Shown here: one piece after another, positions 27,140-35,065 of the stretch
How the letters are laid out: the number at the start of each line of letters is the position of its first letter
Numbering within the stretch: position 1 is the stretch's first letter
From: Alicyclobacillus herbarius DSM 13609
GTDB lineage: Bacteria > Bacillota > Bacilli > Alicyclobacillales > Alicyclobacillaceae
Reading direction: 5' to 3'
NCBI RefSeq assembly: GCF_000430585.1
Contig: NZ_AUMH01000008.1
Span: 1 to 64,000, forward strand
DNA length: 64,000 bases
Notes under the pieces: model-generated
What the model was told of the DNA's origin: nothing
Databases searched by the model: none
What the model saw: only the letters and a program-made list of their open reading frames with translations
Made by a program: the position numbers and the translations under genes

Positions 27140-28153
27140 ATGGCTGAGTCGAAGTACACACCTTTGGCGCCGTCGTTGGCGGAGGCGTTTGCGGCGGACT
27201 TTCGCATCGGCGCTGCGGTGAGCCCGGAGGCGCTGACCCGGCACGGGCAGCTGTTGGCTCACCATTTTAACAGTCTCACCCCGGAAAACCACATGAAATT
27301 CAGCGAGGTGCACCCAGAGCCCAATCGGTATCGGTTTGACGAGGCGGATCGACTGGTGGGGTTCGCGGTCGAACACGGCCTGGTGGTGCGCGGCCACACG
27401 TTGGTCTGGCACAACCAAACCCCGGACTGGGTGTTCGCGGGTGAAGACGGGCAGCCGGTGCGTCCGGATGAATTGCGCCGCAGACTGCGCGAGCACATGG
27501 AGCGGGTCATGGGGCGGTGGCCAAAAGAGGTGTACGCCTGGGACGTGGTCAACGAAGCCGTCGCGGACGGTGGCGGGGATTGGCTGCGGGAGTCTCCTTG
27601 GCGGTCCATCCTCGGCGACGGGTACATCGCCGAGGCGTTTACCATGGCGCACGAGGTCAACCCGGAGGCGCAGCTGTTTTACAACGACTACAACGAATGC
27701 CACCCGGACAAACGGGAGAAAATCTATCGCCTGGTGCGTGGCCTGAAAGAATCTGGGGTGCCGATTCACGGCATCGGGATGCAGGGGCACTGGGGACTGG
27801 ACAGCCCTTCTTTAGACGAGATTCGTCGGACCATCGAACGGTTTGCCAGCTTGAACCTGCGGCTGCAGGTGACGGAGTTGGATGTCTCGTTGTTTGCCTG
27901 GAATGACACAGAGCGCTGGGCCGAGCCGCCGGAGGAGCTCTTGGAGCGGCAGGCCGCTCGGTACGCGGACATCTTTCGGGTGTTTCGAGAATACCGGAAT
28001 GTCATCGATTCGGTGACCTTCTGGGGAACAACGGACGACCTGAGCTGGTTGAACGACTTTCCGGTGCGTGGCCGGGGGAACTGGCCACTGTTGTTTACCG
28101 GGGAGGGCGCACCGAAACCGGCGTTTTGGCGGGTCCTGTCGACGGTGGAGTAG
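27140..28153 (+). CDS. intracellular endo-1,4-beta-xylanase, glycoside hydrolase family 10
   Basis: 337 residues from ATG 27140, with GAGGAGA ten bases upstream. A single GH10 barrel with no signal peptide or carbohydrate-binding module, like the intracellular xylanases of Geobacillus. Acid/base Glu139 in DVVNEAVA, nucleophile Glu246 in VTELDVSLF; substrate-site motifs GHTLVWH and ENHMKFSE. It cuts imported xylo-oligosaccharides. Last gene of the operon before a 500-base gap. Confidence 0.95.
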   Translation: MAESKYTPLAPSLAEAFAADFRIGAAVSPEALTRHGQLLAHHFNSLTPENHMKFSEVHPEPNRYRFDEADRLVGFAVEHGLVVRGHTLVWHNQTPDWVFAGEDGQPVRPDELRRRLREHMERVMGRWPKEVYAWDVVNEAVADGGGDWLRESPWRSILGDGYIAEAFTMAHEVNPEAQLFYNDYNECHPDKREKIYRLVRGLKESGVPIHGIGMQGHWGLDSPSLDEIRRTIERFASLNLRLQVTELDVSLFAWNDTERWAEPPEELLERQAARYADIFRVFREYRNVIDSVTFWGTTDDLSWLNDFPVRGRGNWPLLFTGEGAPKPAFWRVLSTVE

Positions 28154-28193
28154 ACCGTTCAGGCCCCCTTTCCGGACAATCTTTAAAAACCGT

Positions 28194-28223
28194 TTGACAA
28201 CGAAACTTTGCGGGAAATATACT
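28194..28223 (+). promoter_or_regulatory. strong sigma-A promoter in the gap
   Basis: TTGACA (28194-28199), 18-base spacer, TATACT (28218-28223). It is the best promoter match seen in the window. Transcription would begin near 28230 and meet a perfect hairpin only about 40 bases later, so the expected product is a short RNA or an attenuated leader. Confidence 0.65.
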
Positions 28224-28267
28224 GAGGACAGGGAAACGTTATCGGGAGCGGCCTTACCTGAGCCGGA

Positions 28268-28298
28268 GGCCACCTGTGACCGCGAATCACAGGTGGCC
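28268..28298. terminator. perfect 12-bp hairpin, likely bidirectional terminator
   Basis: GGCCACCTGTGA (28268-28279) and TCACAGGTGGCC (28287-28298) around a 7-base loop. It lies 115 bases beyond the xylanase stop on the plus strand and 17 bases beyond the small ORF stop on the minus strand. T-tracts are weak on both sides. Confidence 0.65.
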
Positions 28299-28314
28299 TT
28301 GCCATTCCTCCGAC

Positions 28315-28410
28315 TTAGCTACGTCTCTTACACTCGATCCAGTCGAGGTACAGGCGGGCCAAGGCACCAGCCGCTTGTACAAGAGCACGTGCTGCTTGTA
28401 TCCATCCCAT
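28315..28410 (-). CDS. small amphipathic peptide, 31 residues, unrecognised
   Basis: ATG 28410 is preceded by AGGAGGTGAGG, a nine-base match to the anti-Shine-Dalgarno sequence at about ten bases, one of the best ribosome sites in the window. The peptide starts MGWIQAARALVQAAGALARL, continues with an aromatic-acidic stretch around LDWIE, and ends in a basic CKRRS. It forms one long helix with an Ala/Leu face, an Arg/Gln face and a charged tail, like small membrane-active or type I toxin peptides. No convincing minus-strand promoter was found (TAGAAT at 28488-28483 only). A terminator-like hairpin follows the stop. Confidence 0.6.
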   Translation of the reverse strand: MGWIQAARALVQAAGALARLYLDWIECKRRS

Positions 28411-28546
28411 GCGCACCTCACCTCCTCGCCGATGATCTCGGCTTCGGCAAGGCACGCGCACGATTCCCTGTCCTCGCCTTTCATTCTATCAAAATTCCCC
28501 TTCAAGCTAGTAGCTCAAAAAGTCTGTCAAGCCCCCTTTTTCCCAC

Positions 28547-28575
28547 TTGACTTGCATGCAAGTATACAATAGACT
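28547..28575 (+). promoter_or_regulatory. promoter with GntR-type operator for the uronate operon
   Basis: TTGACT (28547-28552), 17 bases, TAGACT (28570-28575), 75 bases before the first dehydrogenase. Between the boxes lies the perfect 14-base palindrome ACTTGCATGCAAGT (28550-28563), which has the CTTGnnnnCAAG form common for FCD-type GntR regulators. The GntR gene in this operon (30927) is the obvious candidate to bind it. Confidence 0.65.
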
Positions 28576-28649
28576 TGGCTGTGAAAGGATTCGCTCTCTT
28601 CGACGGTTTGTGAGAGGCTCGACTTTACATAGAACAGGGAGGCGTAGTC

Positions 28650-29813
28650 ATGACCAAGGTGGCCGTAATCGGCGCTGGCGCGATATCGAGCAGTCACATT
28701 GAGGCGTACCTAACGTTTCCAGATCGGGTACAGATTGTCGCCGTGGCGGATGTGTATCCAGAGAAGGCGGAACAGCAGATTTTCCGTTACCACCTGACGG
28801 CACGCGCGCTTAAAGACTACCAGGACCTTTTGGACGATCCGGAGATTCAACTGGTTTCTGTCTGCACCCCGCCGGGGACACACAAGGAGATCACCTGTGC
28901 GTGTTTGAAGGCGGGCAAGCATGTCCTGGTCGAAAAGCCCATGGCCGCGTCCCTGGCCGAGTGTGACGAGATGATTCGCGCTGCGGACGAATCGGGGAAG
29001 GTGTTGTCGGTGGTGGCGCAAAACCGCTTCCGCACGCCGATGATGAAGCTTAAGCAGGTGCTGGAGGCCGGTGTGGCTGGCAAGGTCCTACATGCCCAGG
29101 TGGACTCGCACTGGTGGCGGGGGCACAGCTACTACGATTTGTGGTGGCGCGGCACATGGGCCAGTGAAGGCGGCGGTTGCACCCTGAATCACGCGGTCCA
29201 CCACATCGACGCCCTGCAGTGGATGATGGGCATGCCGACGCAGGTCACCGCCGTCATGGCAAACCTCGCCCACGACAACGCGGAAGTCGAGGACATCTCG
29301 CTGGCACTCTTGCGTTTTGGAGACGGGGCGTTGGCTCAAATCACCAGCTCGGTCGTCCACCACGGTCAGGAGCAGCAGCTCGTGTTTCAGACCGAAAAGG
29401 CGATGGTGGCGATGCCCTGGCGGTTGTATGCCTCGGTTTCGCGTGAAAACGGATTCCCTGAGCGCGCGAGCGACGTCGAGGCGGAGATTCAATCGTTCTA
29501 CGATTCTCTGCCCGAGGTTCGCTACGAGGCGCACACGGGTCAGATTGACAACGTTCTGACCGCGATTGAAACCGGTCAGCCGGTCCTAATTGATGGTATG
29601 CAGGGACGGCGGACGCTGGAGTTGATTACCGCCATCTACAAATCGGCCATTACCAGCCAGCCGGTCAGTCTGCCCCTTACCCAAGACGATGAGTTCTATA
29701 CCCGCGACGGGCTGTTGGCGCGGGCGCCTCACTTCTACGAAAAGACCAGTTCGGTGGTTTCGTTTGCGGATAACGAGATTACGACCAGTGGGACCTACGG
29801 GCGCAACGCGTAA
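28650..29813 (+). CDS. Gfo/Idh/MocA-family oxidoreductase
   Basis: 387 residues; ATG after AGGGAGG. N-terminal Rossmann fold VAVIGAGAISSSH, catalytic Lys in VLVEKPMA, C-terminal substrate domain with NHAVHHIDALQWM, where His/Asp complete the site. Members oxidise or reduce sugars and cyclitols with NAD(P). First gene of an operon for a sugar acid; the second Gfo/Idh gene follows 34 bases on. The substrate is not predictable from sequence. Confidence 0.9.
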   Translation: MTKVAVIGAGAISSSHIEAYLTFPDRVQIVAVADVYPEKAEQQIFRYHLTARALKDYQDLLDDPEIQLVSVCTPPGTHKEITCACLKAGKHVLVEKPMAASLAECDEMIRAADESGKVLSVVAQNRFRTPMMKLKQVLEAGVAGKVLHAQVDSHWWRGHSYYDLWWRGTWASEGGGCTLNHAVHHIDALQWMMGMPTQVTAVMANLAHDNAEVEDISLALLRFGDGALAQITSSVVHHGQEQQLVFQTEKAMVAMPWRLYASVSRENGFPERASDVEAEIQSFYDSLPEVRYEAHTGQIDNVLTAIETGQPVLIDGMQGRRTLELITAIYKSAITSQPVSLPLTQDDEFYTRDGLLARAPHFYEKTSSVVSFADNEITTSGTYGRNA

Positions 29814-29847
29814 GGTTTCGGGCATGCATCTCAAGGAGGCGTTAAGA

Positions 29848-30930
29848 GTGTCAAAAGCGGACGGCATGAACTATGCCCCCAAAGGCAAACCCAACCCGGT
29901 GTGCAACAAAGTTGAATTTGTGTTTGCCGCCGTGGGGCTCGATCACGGCCACATCTATGGGATGTGCAATGGCCTCATCGAGGCAGGCGGGGAACTGAAG
30001 TGGGTGTACGACGAGGATGAGAGCAAGGTTGAGGCGTTCCAGCGCAATTACCCATCAGCCCGAGCGGCCCGGTCTCTGCAAGAGGTTTTGCAGGATCCGG
30101 AGGTGCACCTGGTGGCGAGCGCCAAGGTCCCGGCTGACCGGGCCCCCTTGGGCATTCAGGTGATGAACCACGGCAAGGACTATTTCGTCGACAAACCGCC
30201 GTTAACCACCCTGGAACAGGTGCAGCGGGTGCGTGATACGGTGGCCAAGACCGGGCGCAAATACGCGGTGTATTACAGCGAGCGCCTGCACGTGGAGAGT
30301 GCGGTGTTTGCTGGGCAGTTGATTCAAGACGGCGCCATCGGCCGGGTGGTGCAGGTGATAGGCATGGGGCCTCATCGCATTGGGCTTAGCGGCCGGCCCG
30401 ATTGGTTCTTCAAACCCGAGAGATACGGTGGAATTCTGTGTGACATTGGGAGCCACCAGATTGAACAAATCCTGTTTTACACCGGCTGTGATGACGCCAC
30501 CATCACGCAAAGCCGCATTGCCAACTACCGGTACAAGGAGTATCCGGAGTTTCAAGACTTTGGCGACTGTCAGCTGAATCTGGCCAACGGGGCCGCCGGC
30601 TACTTCCGGGTTGATTGGTTTACGCCTGACGGCCTTCGTACCTGGGGCGATGGCCGGACATTCATTCTCGGTACCCACGGGTACATTGAGTTGCGCAAGT
30701 ACATCGACATCGGCCGCGACGAACAGGGTGATCACGTCTACTTGGTCAACGACGAAGGTGAATATCACATCCCGGTATCGGGACGGGTGGGATACCCGTT
30801 TTTCGGGGATTTGATTCTCGACTGTTTGGAGCGGACGGAAAGGGCTATGACCCAGGAACACGCCCTCAAGGCTGCGGAACTGGCGGTGCTCGCCCAACGC
30901 CAGGCAGTCCGGCTGGAGGGGGCACAGTGA
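29848..30930 (+). CDS. Gfo/Idh/MocA-family oxidoreductase, second copy
   Basis: 360 residues from GTG 29848, with AAGGAGG eight bases upstream; the longer open frame overlaps the previous gene and is not used. VFAAVGLDHGHIYGMCNGL replaces the usual glycine-rich loop, so the nucleotide site is atypical. The catalytic-lysine motif is VDKPPL rather than EKP, and CDIGSHQIEQILFY gives the usual His. Clearly not a duplicate of its neighbour: they differ along the whole length. Stop overlaps the GntR start (GTGA). Confidence 0.87.
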   Translation: MSKADGMNYAPKGKPNPVCNKVEFVFAAVGLDHGHIYGMCNGLIEAGGELKWVYDEDESKVEAFQRNYPSARAARSLQEVLQDPEVHLVASAKVPADRAPLGIQVMNHGKDYFVDKPPLTTLEQVQRVRDTVAKTGRKYAVYYSERLHVESAVFAGQLIQDGAIGRVVQVIGMGPHRIGLSGRPDWFFKPERYGGILCDIGSHQIEQILFYTGCDDATITQSRIANYRYKEYPEFQDFGDCQLNLANGAAGYFRVDWFTPDGLRTWGDGRTFILGTHGYIELRKYIDIGRDEQGDHVYLVNDEGEYHIPVSGRVGYPFFGDLILDCLERTERAMTQEHALKAAELAVLAQRQAVRLEGAQ

Positions 30931-31631
30931 CCAATCCGTTTGGACTTGAGACGGATCGGCGTTCGCTCAGCGAGCAGGCGTATGAGGCCATCCGTGACAT
31001 GATTCTGTCGCTGCGCCTAGAACCTGGGCGCACGGTGTACGAAAATGAGCTGGCCAACCTGCTGAGCATGAGCCGGACGCCCATCCGTGAGGCGGTGCGC
31101 ACCCTGCTGGTGGAAGAGCTGATGGAGGTTCTGCCCCAGCGCGGGATGAAGGTTGCGCTTATTTCCGAGAAAAAGGTGGAGGAGGCACGCTTCGTCCGCG
31201 AGAGTTTGGAGGTCAGTGCACTGCGCGCAGCGATGGCGCGCTGGCAGAGCGACGCCACCAGGCGTGCCCAATGGACCCACGAGGTGGAGGAGGCCATCAC
31301 CGCCCAACGCCAGGCGGCGGACGCGGGGGACGTACTCGCTTTTCTCGAAGCCGATGAGGCGTTCCACAGGGTGCTGATGGCTGCCGCCGACAACCGAACC
31401 CTCGTCTCCATCGTGACGCAGATGCGCGCGCACCTGAACCGGGTTCGCACCCTCTCCTTGCAGGAGTTGCAAAATGTGTCGACACTGATTGAGGAGCATG
31501 AACAGTTGGTGTCCGTGTTGGCGGCAGGAGATGAGGAGCAGGCGGTCAGCCTGTTGACGCGCCACCTGCGCCGGCTCAAACAGGACGTTGCGGTCGTGCG
31601 GAGTCAATATCCTCAATACTTTCGAGACTAA
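30927..31631 (+). CDS. GntR-family regulator, FCD (FadR) subfamily
   Basis: 234 residues; GTG overlaps the preceding stop and follows GGAGGGGG. Winged HTH (about 12-75, LANLLSMSRTPIREAVRTLL), then an all-helical FCD ligand domain with the metal/ligand histidines in EADEAFHRVLM and ADNRTL. FCD members often sense sugar acids such as uronates. Being inside the operon, with a palindrome in its promoter, it is probably an autoregulated repressor of these genes. Confidence 0.92.
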   Translation: MTNPFGLETDRRSLSEQAYEAIRDMILSLRLEPGRTVYENELANLLSMSRTPIREAVRTLLVEELMEVLPQRGMKVALISEKKVEEARFVRESLEVSALRAAMARWQSDATRRAQWTHEVEEAITAQRQAADAGDVLAFLEADEAFHRVLMAAADNRTLVSIVTQMRAHLNRVRTLSLQELQNVSTLIEEHEQLVSVLAAGDEEQAVSLLTRHLRRLKQDVAVVRSQYPQYFRD

Positions 31632-31678
31632 CGCGTACCTTCACACAAAAGAGATAGACCGCAGAGAGGTGGATTGCG

Positions 31679-32929
31679 ATGCGTATTTCGGACATCCGCG
31701 CGACGACCGTCAGTGTACCGTTGGAGGCGCCTCTGCGCCACAGCAACGGTGCGCACTGGGGGCGGTTTGTACGGACCATCGTCGAGGTGGAGACGGATGA
31801 CGGGCTTATTGGTTTAGGGGAAATGGGCGGCGGGGGTGAGAGCGCTGAGCAGGCGTTTGCGGGCTTAAAGCCGTATCTACTCGGGCATGACCCGTTCTCC
31901 CTCGAGGAACTGCGGTTCAAAATCGCCAACCCGACCGCCAGTCTCTACAACAATCGAACACAAATGCTGGCGGCCATCGAGTTCGCCTGCCTGGACATCG
32001 TGGGCAAGGCGCTCGGAGTGCCTGTGTACCAGCTGCTTGGCGGCAAACTGCGAGACCAAGTTCCGTTTGCCAGCTACCTGTTCTTTCGCTTACCGGATGA
32101 GGCCTCGGGGGAAGGAGAGGTGCGTACGGTCGACCAGTTGGTCGATCACGCCCGCGAACTCCGTGGGCGCTATGGCTTCCGTTCGCACAAGCTGAAAGGC
32201 GGTGTCTTTCCGCCCGACTATGAATTGGAGTGCTACCGGGCGCTGGCGGCCGCGTTTCCGGAAGACACCCTTCGGTATGATCCGAACGCAGCTCTGAGCG
32301 TGGAAGAGGCGGTTCGTTTCGGTCGGGCCATTCGTGACCTGAACAACGATTACCTGGAAGACCCGACCTGGGGGTTAAACGGAAACCGCCGCGTGCGCAA
32401 CTTGGTAGGGCTGCCCATAGCCACCAACACCGTGGTCGTCAACTTTGAGCAACTTGCTGAGAACATTCTCCATCCGGCCATCGATGTGGTGCTTTTGGAC
32501 ACCACGTTCTGGGGTGGGATTCGTCCCTGCATCAAGGCGGCCGGGGTGTGCGAGACGTTCCAGGTGTCCGTTGGGGTTCATTCTTCCGGAGAACTGGGCA
32601 TCCAGTTGGCCACCATGCTCCACCTGGGAGCCGTGATCCCTAACCTGACCTTTAGCGCGGATGCCCACTATCACCACCTGCGGGACGACATCCTTGCCGG
32701 CGGCAAATTCCAGTACATGGATGGCTGCATCCGGGTGCCCGAAGGCCCGGGGCTTGGAGTGACACTGGATGAAGATAAATTGGGCCACTACGCCGAGGAA
32801 TACAAGCGGCTCGGCGGCTACCCGTACGACCGAGACCCCGCCCGCCCGGGCTGGTTCCCGTTGATTCCGAACGACCGCTGGGCAGATCCGAATCAGGCGT
32901 ATGACAAAGTGGCCGTCAAGGAGGGATAA
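31679..32929 (+). CDS. enolase-superfamily sugar acid dehydratase, glucarate dehydratase-like
   Basis: 416 residues; ATG after AGAGAGG. Capping domain then barrel. Catalytic lysine motif SHKLKGG; metal ligands from LRYDPNAAL (Asp), YLEDPT (Glu) and IATNT (Asn, as in glucarate dehydratase); His in GVHSSGELG at the end of the seventh strand. These features place it in the GlucD-like subgroup rather than mannonate dehydratase (ManD), which uses a Glu as third ligand. It removes water from an aldonate or aldarate. Between a regulator and an SDR, it probably makes the 2-keto-3-deoxy acid of this pathway. Confidence 0.88.
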   Translation: MRISDIRATTVSVPLEAPLRHSNGAHWGRFVRTIVEVETDDGLIGLGEMGGGGESAEQAFAGLKPYLLGHDPFSLEELRFKIANPTASLYNNRTQMLAAIEFACLDIVGKALGVPVYQLLGGKLRDQVPFASYLFFRLPDEASGEGEVRTVDQLVDHARELRGRYGFRSHKLKGGVFPPDYELECYRALAAAFPEDTLRYDPNAALSVEEAVRFGRAIRDLNNDYLEDPTWGLNGNRRVRNLVGLPIATNTVVVNFEQLAENILHPAIDVVLLDTTFWGGIRPCIKAAGVCETFQVSVGVHSSGELGIQLATMLHLGAVIPNLTFSADAHYHHLRDDILAGGKFQYMDGCIRVPEGPGLGVTLDEDKLGHYAEEYKRLGGYPYDRDPARPGWFPLIPNDRWADPNQAYDKVAVKEG

Positions 32930-32932
32930 ACC

Positions 32933-33700
32933 GTGCGACTGGCAAATCGCGTGGCGCTCGTGACCGGCGGCGGGCGTGGCATCGGATCGGCCATTGCAAG
33001 GCGTATGGCGGAAGAGGGAGCTGACGTCTGTTTGGTCAGCCGGACACAGAGCGAGCTGCAAGAGCAAGCCGCCTGGATTGAGCAAAACACCGGACGCCGC
33101 GCCTTGGCCGTTACCGGCGACGTCAGCCGCCCCGAGGACGTGAAGCGGACCGTTCAAACCGCCCTTGAGACCTTCGGGAAGATTGACATCCTGGTCAACT
33201 GCGCTGGTATTTCGGTGGCGGGCGCGTCTGAGGCGCTGCCGTTTGACAAATGGAAGGAGTGCCTGAACATCAACCTGGACGGAACGTTTCTCTTCTGCCA
33301 GGAAGTGGGTCGGCACATGATTGAACGAGGACAAGGCGGGAAAATCATCAACATCACGTCGGTCGTGGCGCACGCCGCCATCCCCGCCCGAGCTGCGTAC
33401 GCGGCAAGCAAGGGCGGGGTAAAGCAGCTGACGCAAAACCTGGCCGTGGAGTGGGGAAAGCACAACATCCAAGTCAACGCCATCACTCCCGGTTACATCT
33501 ACACCGAGATCTTCCGGCGCTTTGTCGAACAGGGTGTGCATGACCCGGCCAAGCTGGAGGCTCGCATTCCGGCAGGCAGGATGGGACGGATTGAAGATAT
33601 CGCCGGTCCGGCTGTGTTCCTGGCGTCTTCTGACAGTGACTACGTGACCGGCACAACCCTGATTGTCGATGGGGGCGTTTTGGCAAACGGTTACATTTGA
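32933..33700 (+). CDS. short-chain dehydrogenase/reductase (SDR)
   Basis: 255 residues; GTG after AAGGAGG, four bases from the preceding stop. Classical SDR: GGGRGIGSAIA cofactor loop, NCAG, catalytic Ser in ITSVVAHAAIPARAAYAASK with Tyr and Lys, and a C-terminal DGG. Close in style to gluconate 5-dehydrogenase and 3-oxoacyl-ACP reductase. Given the uronate isomerase downstream, reduction of a ketouronate (tagaturonate or fructuronate) to an aldonate is a good guess but unproven. Confidence 0.9.
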   Translation: MRLANRVALVTGGGRGIGSAIARRMAEEGADVCLVSRTQSELQEQAAWIEQNTGRRALAVTGDVSRPEDVKRTVQTALETFGKIDILVNCAGISVAGASEALPFDKWKECLNINLDGTFLFCQEVGRHMIERGQGGKIINITSVVAHAAIPARAAYAASKGGVKQLTQNLAVEWGKHNIQVNAITPGYIYTEIFRRFVEQGVHDPAKLEARIPAGRMGRIEDIAGPAVFLASSDSDYVTGTTLIVDGGVLANGYI

Positions 33701-33732
33701 ATCCACTCTGCCCATGGAAAGGGGGATGGGGC

Positions 33733-34974
33733 GTGTCCCAAGACAAGTTGGCATCGATGGTTGCCCGTATCGTTCAGGAGACCCCGGCGTTCGACATGCA
33801 CACGCACCTGTACGCGCCGGAGATGGGCTCGCTCTTGTTGTGCGGCGCGGACGAGGCGCTCAATTTTCACTATCTGGTCTCCGAATCTTTTCGCGTTCAC
33901 CACATGCCCTATTCAGCGTTTTGGGGGTTGACCAAATCGGAGCGGGCCGAGGTTGTGTGGAACGCCTTGTTTCGCGATACCTCGCCGTTGAGCGAGGCGG
34001 CTTCCGGGGTGATTGAGATTGCCCAAGCGCTGGGCTGTGACACCAGCCGCTTGACCTTGCAGGATTTGCGTCAAGCCCTGTCAGACGTGCCCACGCCTGA
34101 GTACATCTCGCGCATTATGGAGTTGGCCAACGTCACCCAGATTGTGATGACGAACGATCCGTTCGACGACCAGGAAACGGCCTTCTGGCGTGACTTTGCC
34201 ACGATGGATAAACGGTTCCTCGCGTCCTTGCGACTGGACAAGCTGATGAATCAGTATGCCTCTGTCGTGCTCATCCTGCAGGCCAAAGGCTATGACGTGG
34301 ACCTGGAACTGTCGGGCCGTTCGACGGCCGAAGTGCGACGCTTTTTAGAGGACTGCGCGAATGCGGTGAACCCCGTCTATGTCGCCTTTTCGACTGCGGC
34401 CGACTTTGCTTACCCGGAGGAGACCGGGCCGCGCGGACGCATCCTGCGCGAGGCACTGCTGCCGTTCTGCCGGGCACGCGGGATTCCCTTGTCATTGATG
34501 ATTGGCGCGCGACGCCAGGTCAATCCGGATCTCCGGGATGCGGGCGACAGCGTCGTGTATGCACCCGTTCGACCCTTGGAGGCCCTTTGTGCCGATTATC
34601 CCGATAATCGGTTTTTGGTGAGCATGCTCTCAAGGGAGAACCAGCACGCCCTGGTGGTAGCCGCGCGCAAGTTCCACAACCTGATGCCGTTTGGCTGCTG
34701 GTGGTTCGTTAACACAGACACTCTCGTCGAGGAAATCATCCGCATGCGATTGGAACTGTTGGGACCCACCTTCATCCCGCAGCACTCCGACGCCCGCGTA
34801 CTCGAACACCTGATTTACAAGTGGCAGCGGGCAAGACGTGTTTTGACTCGCGTGTTGGTAGACAAGTATCAGGCGTTGGCCGCCTCCGGCTGGTCCATCT
34901 CGGAAGACCAGATCCGCCGTGACGTGGAGCGGCTGCTGTCCGGGAATTTCAAGCAGTTTGCGGGGGTGGAGTGA
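33733..34974 (+). CDS. uronate isomerase, short Bh0493-like form
   Basis: 413 residues from GTG 33733, after AAAGGGGGAT. Amidohydrolase-superfamily barrel with the metal motif DMHTHLY at the N-terminus, MTNDPFDD, LSRENQH, FGCWWFVN and FIPQHSDARVLEHLIYKW, all characteristic of uronate isomerases. It is about 55 residues shorter than standard UxaC and resembles what I recall of Bacillus halodurans Bh0493, reported to isomerise D-galacturonate to D-tagaturonate. It would feed the SDR and the dehydratase encoded just upstream. Confidence 0.85.
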   Translation: MSQDKLASMVARIVQETPAFDMHTHLYAPEMGSLLLCGADEALNFHYLVSESFRVHHMPYSAFWGLTKSERAEVVWNALFRDTSPLSEAASGVIEIAQALGCDTSRLTLQDLRQALSDVPTPEYISRIMELANVTQIVMTNDPFDDQETAFWRDFATMDKRFLASLRLDKLMNQYASVVLILQAKGYDVDLELSGRSTAEVRRFLEDCANAVNPVYVAFSTAADFAYPEETGPRGRILREALLPFCRARGIPLSLMIGARRQVNPDLRDAGDSVVYAPVRPLEALCADYPDNRFLVSMLSRENQHALVVAARKFHNLMPFGCWWFVNTDTLVEEIIRMRLELLGPTFIPQHSDARVLEHLIYKWQRARRVLTRVLVDKYQALAASGWSISEDQIRRDVERLLSGNFKQFAGVE

Positions 34975-35009
34975 CCCTGGGAGAAGAAACGACCGTTTAC
35001 TGAAAGTGG

Positions 35010-35021
35010 TTCGTATACAAG
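35010..35021 (+). promoter_or_regulatory. possible second GntR half-palindrome before the ABC genes
   Basis: TTCGTATACAAG has the same CAAG arm and a palindromic GTATAC core as FCD-type operators, but the left arm is imperfect. It lies 44 bases before the binding-protein start, upstream of a TATATT. No convincing -35 box. Confidence 0.3.
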
Positions 35022-35065
35022 AATCCTAGTATATTTCAACGTTCGAATCTGAAGGGGGATCTCAA

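Larger units (their letters stand above)
28154..28649. other. gene-poor gap with promoter, hairpin, small ORF and operator
   Basis: After the xylanase stop: CTTTCCGGACA (28168-28178, same 11-mer as the GH36 leader repeat), a strong plus-strand promoter (28194-28223), a perfect 12-bp hairpin (28268-28298), a 31-codon minus-strand ORF (28315-28410), and the GntR-type operator-promoter of the next operon (28547-28575). It is unusually dense in signals for a non-coding gap. Confidence 0.75.

Noticed and set aside
32375-33754. 459-residue minus-strand ORF
   Set aside because: Antisense to the dehydratase and SDR genes, spanning their boundary; no recognisable motifs.
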